Origin: Lepidurus packardi
Lineage: Eukaryota > Arthropoda > Branchiopoda > Notostraca > Triopsidae
Assembly (NCBI GenBank): GCA_023053545.1
Contig: JAKZAN010000001.1
Location: 2,500,565 to 2,564,564, forward strand
Direction: 5' to 3'
Length of the DNA stretch: 64,000 bases
Positions within the stretch are counted from its first letter, which is position 1, and each line of letters opens with the position of its first letter. A program made the translations under genes and the position numbers. The notes beneath the pieces are model-generated. The model made no database searches and was not told the DNA's origin. It worked only from the letters and a program-made list of their open reading frames with translations. Positions 1 to 8,693 of the stretch are shown here, in pieces.

Positions 1-2240
1 ATACGATTTACCTAGGACATAAAGTGAGTAGTGAAGGTATCCAACCTGACCCCCAGAAAACAGTTGCAGTTCGTGAATTTCCAGTACCGGAAAATGTTCG
101 TGAAGTCCGTGGATTTTTGGGACTAACCGGCTACTATCGTCGCTTCATCTCCGAGTATGCTAGGAAAGCCTACGCTCTCCATATACTACTGCGAAAAGAC
201 ATGAAATGGCGCTGGACTCCGGAGCAACGGGAGGCATTTACCGTGTTGAAAGAAGCACTTATCTGTTCGCCCATTTTACGTCACTTCAAGGAGGGATTTC
301 CCACTGAACTTCACACCGACGCCAGCATTCTCGGTCTGGGGGCCGTTCTGATTCAAATCAAGAATAACGAAAGTCACGTGGTCGCCTATGCAAGTAGAAG
401 AGTAACTGAGGTCGAACGACGATACCACTCGAATGAATTGGAGTGTTTGGCACTAGTTTGGGCATTACAGCATTTTCGGTCATATGTCCATGGACGTCCT
501 TTGAAGATCGTTACCGACAATGTCGCGGTGAAATGGCTTCAAGCGGCACAACCAATGAACCGTAAGTTTGCGCGTTGGTTAGTAGCGATGGAAGAATACC
601 AACCTTTCACCATTGAACACCGTAAAGGTAAGTTGAACGTGGTAGCCGACGCTCTTTCCCGAGCACCAGTAGGGAACCCCATTGAGAGCGAAGACGATTT
701 CCGTATGTTTGTGTGCCTTCTTACTCCCAGTCCGATTTCGAAATCCGAATTAGCCACCTTACAATCTGTGAGTCCCGATTTTCGGAAAATCCTACGAGTC
801 TTACGTGATCAGCCTAATGAAGAATCGAAAAGAAGCCGTGACCGGATTAAGGAAGAATTTCACATTAAGGATGAAGTACTTTACCGTATCAATGTGGGTA
901 TAGGACGACGTCTACTACTCGTAGTGCCTCCATCGTTACGACGGGATTTAGTATCCGCAGTACACGACCCCCCGGAAAACGGTCATCTCGGAAGAGAGAA
1001 AACAATTGAACGACTAATTCAACGATTCTGGTGGCCTGGGATGCGACAGACGGTGAAAAGATACATCCGCGGCTGTTTAAAATGTCAAGTAAATAAGCTA
1101 CCTCCAGGATCTCGAGAAGGACATCTGCAATCCATACCCCCACCAACGAAACCTTTTGAGGTAATTGGTATAGACCATGTAGGGCCCTTACAGAGAACTC
1201 CGCGCGGGTCGAGACATATCCTGGTAATCTTCGACCATTTGACTAAGTGGACGGAATTGGCATCCGTGCCGGATAATAGCACGGAGGAAGTTATTCGAAT
1301 CCTGAAAAACCAGATCTTCCTCAGACATGGAATACCCGCTCAGATTATCAGTGATCGAGGATCCGCCTTTACATCACAAAACTTCGAAGAAACGATTAGA
1401 AGCTTGGGTATTCGACATAGCTTAACATCAGCCTACCATCCCCAGAGTAACGGGTTAGTTGAACGAAATAATCAAACGGTGATTACTATTCTACGTGCTT
1501 ACGTGAACCGGGCTCATGACAATTGGGATGCATACCTCCAGTCCGCAGCATTTGCCATGAACTCGTCTGTCCAAACCTCTTCCAAACGTTCCCCTTTTGA
1601 ATTACTTTATGGTCGAATTCCTGTGGTGGCGTGTGAACGTTTCTTTCCATGGCCTCAAGATGATGGGGAGACGTATGAAGAATTCTTCGATAAAATTCAG
1701 GGATTATGGAGGGAAGCGTATAACAATATATTACGCGCTCAACTACGTCAAGCTGAGTACTATAATGATAAACGCAAGGAAGCCCGGAGTTATGAGCCTG
1801 GAGAACTCGTGTGGATCCGACGCAATATTCGACGAAAGGGAAGGAGCCCGAAGTTGGAGCCTAAATTTATCGGACCTTACGAGATACAAAGTAAGATTTC
1901 CGAGAATACTTATCGAGTACAGGACTTACCGGTTTTACGAACGCGAAAACGTTGGAGGGTTTTCCCTGTACATGTACAATGTCTGAAACCTTACCAAGGT
2001 CCTTATGATTCGGAGGAGGAGGCAAATTCCTCAGGGGAAGAGTCAGATCAGTTAAAACCCAAAGAAACTCCTGGATCTATGGAAGTGTACGGTGCCGAGG
2101 GTGCTCAAATCCCGCAACAAGAAACCTTGGAGGCTGAAGACTCGAACGAATTAACGACAATGGAAGACTTACCTCAGCCAAAACGTTCAACCCGAGTGCG
2201 GAAAAAGCCAGTATACCTAGAAGATTTTGTACTAGATTGA
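1..2240 (+). CDS. Gypsy/Ty3 pol, C-terminal part (RT end, RNase H, integrase), cut by window edge
   Basis: The frame is open at the left edge, so the protease and most of the reverse transcriptase lie outside the window. The first residues are the end of RT (the YLGH motif typical of Gypsy elements). RNase H follows (TDAS near residue 98, then a conserved Glu and an IVTDN segment near 165). Next come the integrase HHCC zinc finger (near 315-360) and the integrase core with IDHVGPL, SDRGSAF and VERNNQ carrying the D,D,E residues. The acidic C-terminus has no chromodomain. No stop or frameshift interrupts the 740 or so codons seen, so the copy is fairly young. The domain order (RNase H before integrase) is Ty3/Gypsy. 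A probable LTR lies 226 bases downstream. Confidence 0.93.
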   Translation, partial: TIYLGHKVSSEGIQPDPQKTVAVREFPVPENVREVRGFLGLTGYYRRFISEYARKAYALHILLRKDMKWRWTPEQREAFTVLKEALICSPILRHFKEGFPTELHTDASILGLGAVLIQIKNNESHVVAYASRRVTEVERRYHSNELECLALVWALQHFRSYVHGRPLKIVTDNVAVKWLQAAQPMNRKFARWLVAMEEYQPFTIEHRKGKLNVVADALSRAPVGNPIESEDDFRMFVCLLTPSPISKSELATLQSVSPDFRKILRVLRDQPNEESKRSRDRIKEEFHIKDEVLYRINVGIGRRLLLVVPPSLRRDLVSAVHDPPENGHLGREKTIERLIQRFWWPGMRQTVKRYIRGCLKCQVNKLPPGSREGHLQSIPPPTKPFEVIGIDHVGPLQRTPRGSRHILVIFDHLTKWTELASVPDNSTEEVIRILKNQIFLRHGIPAQIISDRGSAFTSQNFEETIRSLGIRHSLTSAYHPQSNGLVERNNQTVITILRAYVNRAHDNWDAYLQSAAFAMNSSVQTSSKRSPFELLYGRIPVVACERFFPWPQDDGETYEEFFDKIQGLWREAYNNILRAQLRQAEYYNDKRKEARSYEPGELVWIRRNIRRKGRSPKLEPKFIGPYEIQSKISENTYRVQDLPVLRTRKRWRVFPVHVQCLKPYQGPYDSEEEANSSGEESDQLKPKETPGSMEVYGAEGAQIPQQETLEAEDSNELTTMEDLPQPKRSTRVRKKPVYLEDFVLD

Positions 2241-2466
2241 TCTTTTTGATAATTTACTTTCCTAGTTCCTTGTGAAAATTGCTTGCTTCTACTTCTATAC
2301 TTTAATTTATGTATGTGACCAAGATATTGTCCCCACACTACGTCCCTCTATGTATCCGTTCAAAGATTTTGTCACATTTGTTGCCCAAACGTTCTGCTTG
2401 ACATGTGTTTGTCATCAAATCCTTTTGTTGGACGTGGGGACCACGTCCACTGGTAGCGTGGCCGAA

Positions 2467-2746
2467 TGTAATGGTTAAATTATATGTATATTAGTATTTC
2501 TAAGGCTCACTAGGTGGCGCGAGATGTGTGTTGCGTGAAGAGTTGCTGAGGAGAGTGGTAGTCAGAGAGTGTGTAGCGAGTCGGGGTATGTAGCGGTAGT
2601 CAGGAGAAGTAGAGTTAAGGCGGTGATTTTGATTGTTGGAGTTTTGTGATAAAAAGTGATTTATGTTGACAATACAGTGGAATTAAACGAACCCAGCTCA
2701 TTTCCAGGGGTTTTCCTTTCGGACATTTATAATTATCCAAATTACA
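2467..2746 (+). repeat. Probable 3' LTR of the left-edge Gypsy element
   Basis: This 280-base segment starts TGTAATGG and ends AATTACA, so it has the TG...CA ends and a 6-base terminal inverted repeat (TGTAAT/ATTACA) expected of an LTR. It follows pol, and its right border falls exactly where a minus-strand endonuclease frame resumes. No clear polypurine tract sits directly before it and the partner LTR is outside the window, so the left border is less certain than the right. The target duplication cannot be checked here. Confidence 0.55.
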
Positions 2747-3072
2747 ACTTTCCCCTCACAGTATATATGATCTTGTGATCTGTGTAGTATGTTTCGTAAA
2801 CTCCGGTTGTGCTTGTTGGAAAGTTGGTGTAGAGAAGATCTAACGTTGAATGGTAGTCTGTTGTGTGTTGTGTTATGTGTTGTTTTAGGTTTAGTGGTTT
2901 TAGTATGGATTCTATTGTTTCTATTTTTTTCTCGTGTAGTGTGTTATGTATATCTATATTAAAGTCACCCATTAAGACAATTCTGTCGGTAGAATGTTTT
3001 ATACTTTGAACGAAGTGGTGTAAGGTGTCATAGAAGTCATCCATGCTATCTGAATGGTGTCTATACAGAGCG
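2747..3072 (-). pseudogene. Endonuclease domain (EEP type), C-terminal half, of a PIF1-helicase transposon
   Basis: Read on the minus strand, the frame gives an exonuclease-endonuclease-phosphatase signature: an ALYRHH-like strand, then VLMGDFNIDIHN (catalytic Asp/Asn), and TDHKII near the end (the DH catalytic pair). It is cut at 2746 by the Gypsy LTR and at 3073 by a MITE. The N-terminal half of the same domain lies on the plus strand at 4217-4567. Endonuclease domains next to PIF1-type helicases are known from Helitron/Helentron elements, which is what I infer this was. The two halves are in opposite orientation because of an inversion (see findings). Confidence 0.75.
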
Positions 3073-3075
3073 TAA

Positions 3076-3569
3076 GGGTGGACTCACACTGGAGTGCCTA
3101 AGCCCTTAAGGATAGACACCTCACAGACACCAACACGTCTACCTGTCGTGAGCAGGAGGTAGAGGCGGAGACTAGGTATTAGTAGGATGTGGCGGTAATA
3201 AATTGTAAGTACAATGCGTGGCTAGATTTACACAAGAATACTCTGGTCTCGGACAAGGTCATATGACGAAGGTTAACAAGGATCAAAAGAAACATTCCAC
3301 AGGTTAATCAATGACAATAACATTGTACTACAAATCTTAGTTATTTTTTCCCAACCTTTCCACTACCACGTATATTCCTAAGTCACGTGACTATACTCTC
3401 ATCATTCGTTGGTCAAACACCCTTTTTTGTGACCCTGCCTCATTCAATTAACGGGTTATCCATAGCTAGCGACCCAAAAAGACCACTGCCCGCTAATTGA
3501 AGGTAAAGGACGTCATGGGCACTCTCTTAGGGACTTTAGGCTTCATAGGCACCCAGTGTGAGGCCACCC
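3076..3569. mobile_element. MITE, Harbinger-like (TAA/TTA target), hybrid copy
   Basis: The ends are GGGTGGACTCACACTGG at left and the inverted CCAGTGTGAGGCCACCC at right, an inverted repeat with one mismatch. The left 170 bases match, inverted, the copy at 4568-4744. Flanks are TAA at left (3073-3075) and TTA at right (3570-3572), which do not form a direct repeat. They pair correctly only with the flanks of the other copy, so this copy is a recombinant. It contains no coding capacity. The 3-base TWA target is typical of PIF/Harbinger elements. Confidence 0.8.
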
Positions 3570-3572
3570 TTA

Positions 3573-3901
3573 CAGTGACAGTTCCTTTGTCCTCGGGTTT
3601 CTTATGAATTGCATATTATTTTGTTACATTTAATCTATTTAGCGAAGTTTGATTTTTAGAATAAAAATTTACTATCAATGACTGAAACGAGAAAAAATTA
3701 CGCAATATTATATTTCAAGCAGGTAAGGCAGGTTACAATAATCAATTGACGACGTTAATGCAACCTGTGCGTACCTGAACCAGCAAGTATATGTATGTAA
3801 TTAAAATATGTTACGTAAAATAATAAATGTAAACGCTTACTATTTACTCATAATATCGATATTACAGCTGCTTTTGGAATTGGACTTGCTCCTCGGAATT
3901 T
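3573..3901. other. AT-rich stretch, nothing recognised
   Basis: This stretch lies between the MITE and the helicase remnant and is presumably the degraded upstream part of the helicase transposon. I see no frame with recognisable similarity. Confidence 0.4.
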
Positions 3902-4216
3902 TTGTACGCAAATGATCCAACACTTGACCCAGACTGGACACCAGTATTTCCAATTCAGACTCGTTACACATTTCGCACAGCTGAAATAGAACGCCTTCAA
4001 TACCCACTACGTCGCAACAGCTCTAAAACAATTCACCGCGCTCAAGGTCAAACCATGGAAAAAGTCATAGTCAACTTAAACAAAGCTCCCCCAAACATGC
4101 ACTACGTTGCACTAAGTAGATCCAAAACACTAGAAGGGCTGTATATAGAAGACCTAAACGAGTCAAATATTAAAGTTTCTAATGATGTCAAAGAAGAAAT
4201 GCAACGACTACGTTGA
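3902..4216 (+). pseudogene. PIF1-like DNA helicase, C-terminal fragment
   Basis: The 104-residue frame carries the last helicase motifs of the PIF1/RecD2 family: TIHRAQGQT (motif V region) and HYVALSRSKTLEGLYI (motif VI, with the arginine finger). The Walker A and B regions are absent. The stop at 4214-4216 is followed directly by an endonuclease N-terminal half, matching the helicase-endonuclease order of Helentron-type rolling-circle transposons. The fragment now lies inverted relative to the endonuclease C-terminal half at 2747-3072. Confidence 0.8.
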
Positions 4217-4567
4217 AACCCACAGGACTTTGCGCTTATAAGCATAGCTACCTTACATCATAAAAACCTTATAGGATTTCTTAATATTACCACTCTTTAC
4301 AACAAAATTTCTAATATTACTTCAGATTACTTCCTTCAAGCCTGCACTACCTTCGCCCTATGCGAAACGAGACTGTCTAATATACATCAAAATACAGATT
4401 TGCACATTCCACACTTCAACATACATCGCATGGAGTACGCTCCAACACCGTCACCTTACGGTATCGCAATATATACAATACAAGACGCAGTCTTCTCAAA
4501 TATAGCATCGACAAACTGTCTAGAAGCTGTGCAGCACATACATAACAAAGCAATCTTTATACATTTA
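4217..4567 (+). pseudogene. Endonuclease domain, N-terminal half
   Basis: After the helicase stop, the frame reads through a degenerate EEP-nuclease N-terminus: an NIRSL-like region, then ALCETRL (catalytic Glu) and a YGIAIYT strand. The similarity stops at KAIFIHL, exactly at the MITE border (TTA at 4565-4567). The later frame that ends at 4648 is MITE sequence. The missing part is the minus-strand piece ending at 3072. Confidence 0.65.
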
Positions 4568-4744
4568 GGGTGGCGAGAGTATTCTTTTGTAAATCTAGCT
4601 ACGCATTGTACTTACAAGTTATTATCGCCACATCCTACTAATACCTAGTCTCCGCCTCTACCTCCTGCTCACGACAGGTAGACGTGTTGGTGTCTGTGAG
4701 GTGTCTATCCTTAAGGGCTTAGGCACTCCAGTGTGAGTCCACCC
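4568..4744. mobile_element. MITE, second copy (inverted relative to 3076-3569)
   Basis: This 177-base element has ends GGGTGGCGAGAG and GTGAGTCCACCC. It is near-identical, in reverse orientation, to the first 170 or so bases of the left copy. Its flanks are TTA (4565-4567) and TAA (4745-4747), again mismatched with each other but matching the opposite copy's flanks after inversion of the interval between them. Confidence 0.8.
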
Positions 4745-4747
4745 TAA

Positions 4748-5196
4748 CATTACAACGTTAGTGTTTATAAACTAACATTACGAATAAACTGAATTCAGAC
4801 ATATGCATGGCGTTTTTCGTTGGAAAATATAAACTTATAGTGCTGCATTTTTCGACACCGACTGATTTTTCCAAACACTACGATATGGCGTGTTTGAAAA
4901 AGTAAGTGCTAGAAAATCTTGCACCCGTGGTCCCAAGGAAAAACGCCAATAACAGAACTTAAACATACGTAAATAAAACTTAAAGGACTTATCCTTAAAA
5001 AATGGAATTACACACGTAGCTGCTAATAAATAACAGCACGAACCTTAGCAACGAACAGACTTACAAATCACAACAACAGTAAACGTCCATGCGACGAAGA
5101 AAGGACAGGCAAAACGTCCCTCCGAGCTCATTTGGCTTGGCGGACATGCTAGTTTAAGCTGCTCCTCCTGGCCGCTGGCAAAAGCAACACGTTCTG
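4748..5196. other. Unassigned DNA
   Basis: No coding similarity is visible at 4748-5040. At 5045-5196 a minus-strand frame resembles the one at 12024-12150 in its first residues (a PSLSNL motif), so it is the outer part of the fold-back repeat rather than a host exon. Confidence 0.4.
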
Positions 5197-5823
5197 CAAA
5201 GTCTAGCACACCTATCTCGTGTGGTAGGTTTGAAAGGCTTGGCACACGGCTCTGGTGTGCTTTTAGACGTTTCCAGCAGTTGAGTTAAGTTAGGTTAGGT
5301 TAAGTAGGTTAGGTTAAGTTAGATTAGGCTAGGTTAAGTTAGTTTGGGTTAGGTTAAGTTAGTTTAGGTTAAGTTAAGTTAAATTAACCTAACCTAACCT
5401 AACTTAACTTAACCTAGCCTAACCTAACCTACCTAGCCTAACCTAACTTAACCTAACCTACTTAACCTAACCTAACTTAACTCAACTGCTGGAAACGTTA
5501 AGTTAGGTTAGGTTAGGTTAAGTTAGGTTAGGTTAAGTTAAGTTAGTTTAGGTTAAGTTAAGTTAAATTAACCTAACCTAACTTAACTTAACCTAGCCTA
5601 ACCTAACGTACCTAGCCTAACCTAACTTAACCTAACCTACTTAGCCTAACCTAACTTAACTCAACTGCTGGAAACGTTAAGTTTGGTTAGGTTAGGTTAA
5701 GTTAGTTTAGGTTAAGTTAAGTTAGTTTAGGTTAAGTTAAGTTAAATTAACCTAACCTAACTTAACTTAACCTAGCCTAACCTAACCTACCTAGCCTAAC
5801 CTAACTTAACCTAACCTACTTAA
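5197..5823. repeat. TTAGG-like palindromic satellite, left part
   Basis: Degenerate TTAGG/TTAAG units run along the plus strand and then switch to the complement (CCTAA/CTTAA) at a palindromic centre (around TTAAATTAACC). This is repeated about three times with a 179-base period, judged from the spacing of CTCAACTGCTGGAAACGTT at 5481 and 5660. The outer 90 bases (5197-5285) return inverted at 11985-12080. The TTAGG motif is the arthropod telomere repeat, but the alternating polarity shows this is a fold-back satellite and not a chromosome end. Confidence 0.85.
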
Positions 5824-5879
5824 GGCCACGGTGTAGTGTAACTCCTTATGGCGCTATAGCATGGCAAACTTAAGTTACA

Positions 5880-6995
5880 CCTTTCTCAGTCCCTTTGCAA
5901 TATAATCAAATTGTATTGTGACAGTAATGTATGGTATTTCTTTTTCAATTTAACTGGGTTGCTAGTTTTTAATATTTGGCTTCCATAAATTTTTTACGTA
6001 GAAGAACATGTTAAAATATTGATATAGAAAAAAAAACCGAACCCAGATTTTTCGAGTTTATTATTATGATATTTTTAAAGAAAGAATTTTTCAATTATCT
6101 CTTACTGTTTACTTGGAAAGGTGTACTAAAGTTTATGAAATTCGGATGAGAAATTGTGCTGCCACTCAGAAAATAACGACCAGGCAGGAAACTGCATAGC
6201 TTGTGCAGAACTCAAGAATGAGGATGAAAAGGAGATACCGTAAAAGTAGGGGGAAGGATATGACAAGTCACTAATTGGGTTTGCTCGAGCCTAAAGTAAC
6301 CCAAGGGCACAAATACCTTGTGGCATTTTACCCTTTTCTTTTTGTCTCCGAATGGCTTTTCTCGAACATTTTCCCCCTGTTAGCAAAGAGGGGAAAGAGG
6401 TCAAGAAAGCGAACCAAGTTGGGTCTAGAAAAGGTGAAAAGATTTCCGGCTTGGTTACGAAAGCTAAGACTATAAGTATAGCTGCAGATAGCTGCTTGGC
6501 GTGTAAATTTGGAAAATTTACAGTACAAATACATACATTTATTAAAGAAACTTACCTTACGTGTTGGTTTGTAATAATGAAAAGTAGCTTTACTTAGGCA
6601 TCAGTTCTAATTTGGTCATCACCGGATGCAAGTAACTCTTAGCTCAATGGTATATTTAAAAGATACCATTTCACGGTGGCATTTTATATTTGACATCTCA
6701 CGAGAGGCTCAAACTATCCTTTACTCTCAGGCATTAGTTAGTATTGTCATCACCGGATGCAAAAAACTCTTGGCTCAATGGTATATTTAAAAGATACCAT
6801 TTCACGGTGGCATTTTATATTTGATAGCAACCTCTCGGATGTTTTTCATTGGTGAACTCAATGATTTCATGAAGGAAATCATCTCACGAGAGGCTTTGAC
6901 GTGCATTTCATATAAGCTTTCAATAAGTTGACCTCACGGTACATTTATAATTTTAATCCATGTGCATGTTTGACCAACATAATATGTGCATCAGA
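5880..6995. other. Non-coding left arm of the TTAA transposon
   Basis: No frame with recognisable similarity occurs here. The stretch contains an imperfect direct repeat (next entry) and an AT-rich subterminal region. Confidence 0.5.
6616..6834. repeat. Direct repeat inside the transposon arm, about 130-base spacing
   Basis: A segment starting TCATCACCGGATGCAA and running through GATACCATTTCACGGTGGCA occurs at 6616-6705 and again at 6748-6834 with few changes. Subterminal repeats of this kind often bind transposase, but that role is inference. Confidence 0.7.
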
Positions 6996-8693
6996 TCACT
7001 GATCAAGTGGTCTCTTTGCGGCCTTTTTACCGTTTGTTTGGTCTGCGACCTTTTTAGCCTCTATAGCGGCCAAAACGTAAGGCGGCTCCCGCGGAGCCAA
7101 CTTTTGTCCCATCCGCGGGTCTGCAAGTTCAAGCAACATACAGTCCATGAAAAAGGCTCTGAGTTTTGGAAGCATTGTGTCTTCCCAAAAAACCCTGTCA
7201 AACACAATCCGCTCAACTTGCAAACTGTTCTTTGTCCATGCAACAAAATCACACCACGCTCTTCCGGTCACGGCAAGCTGTCCTGTAACTTGGTAGTAGT
7301 GATTGTGCGTTCTCTTCAATCTCAGTTTGTCACCATCAATTAACTCTAGAAAGCAGTCCTTCGGTTTTGATTTTACAAATTCAATGAAGGAAGACGCTGT
7401 CTCTGCCTTTTGGGGACACTTTATCTCGATAAGTCCTTCGTCACCTACAAGGCCGTCGGGAGATGCTCCCAGGTAACCTAGCTCAGGATGCACCCAAAAC
7501 CCTGATGGGACTACAGTCACACAGTTCTTTATTTCGTAGTCTTTCCTGGCATTTGGCTCATTGGCCTGTCCGTAACGAGTACCTCTGTGCTAATGTTATT
7601 AGGACTTAGTATTGCTTGCAATGTATTTTGACGCAAAGTTGTATCTCTGAGCTTACACACTTTGCCAAAGTGAGAAGCGGTCAGTCTACTCGCCCTTGCA
7701 TCAAACCAATCAGAAGAATCAGCCTGCTCTCTAGTTTTCTCTTCAAGGGCCACAATCTGCTCCCTGCTAAGCTGCTGTTGAGCAACAATCAGTTTGCACC
7801 TGTCACGTAAGATCTCCTCTGGCAAATCTGGCTTTCCATAATGGCAATCAGGTCCTGCGAAAGCTTCGCGACTCCGAGTCAAAGCTTGTCGTGTAGAAGC
7901 AATAGCATTATTTTCCCGTGACTTCTCTAACCGATTTCTGAACGAAAGAATATCGTCGTGACAATTCTTGGCAAAATTTTCTGTAGCAATGCTACAGGAA
8001 CCATATTTTTTCAAAATAGCAGCCTGAAAACCTCGTCCATGGTGATATTCTAGAACAGCACCATAACATCGGTAATTATAAGATCCCCTTTGCGAGCGGA
8101 GAAATTGCTTGCCACCAGAGAATTTAGCCACCATGGACATAAACCGCTCTGCGAGGTTAGTCATAACTTCGGTAAGCAAACCTGCAGCTTTGCTCCTACA
8201 GCCCAACAAGATCTCCATTACTTCAGTGTACAAAGCAATGTGTACATTCTGTTTCAATTTCTGACCCACTGACTTACAACCCTTTCCACCATCGCTGGCC
8301 GCAGTGCAAAAAGTGTGGTCATTCAAAAGATAATGTCTGGGACCATTGCTCAGAAATGAACGAAGTTGATCAACATTTCCCTTCAATCTAGCGTTACGAT
8401 TGATTGCACCTCGTGCTGCACCGCCAAGTTTACGTATCAAAAGAGGGGTCAAAATTTTCTTATTGGCAGGGGTTTTGCCCTGAAGTTTATACAGAGCTTT
8501 CGGGAAATTTTTCATTACATGATTTGCACACTCAAGCTTGCGGACGGTTTTCTGAGTGCGAGGAGTATTAGCGAGGATAGCATTATGGGTCGAAGAGTCC
8601 CCGTCACCAATAAACGTTCGATAGCGCAAGCCGTGCTTGTCTTCAGCATCTCTAAAACCATCTACAATAATGGAGCTTTCCATTGCTGTAGAC

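Noticed and set aside
5281..5820. True telomere tract (TTAGG)n
   Set aside because: The polarity alternates, units are degenerate, and unique sequence and genes lie on both sides, so it is interstitial.
7000..7343. 127-residue plus-strand gene
   Set aside because: It is antisense to the YqaJ nuclease motifs.
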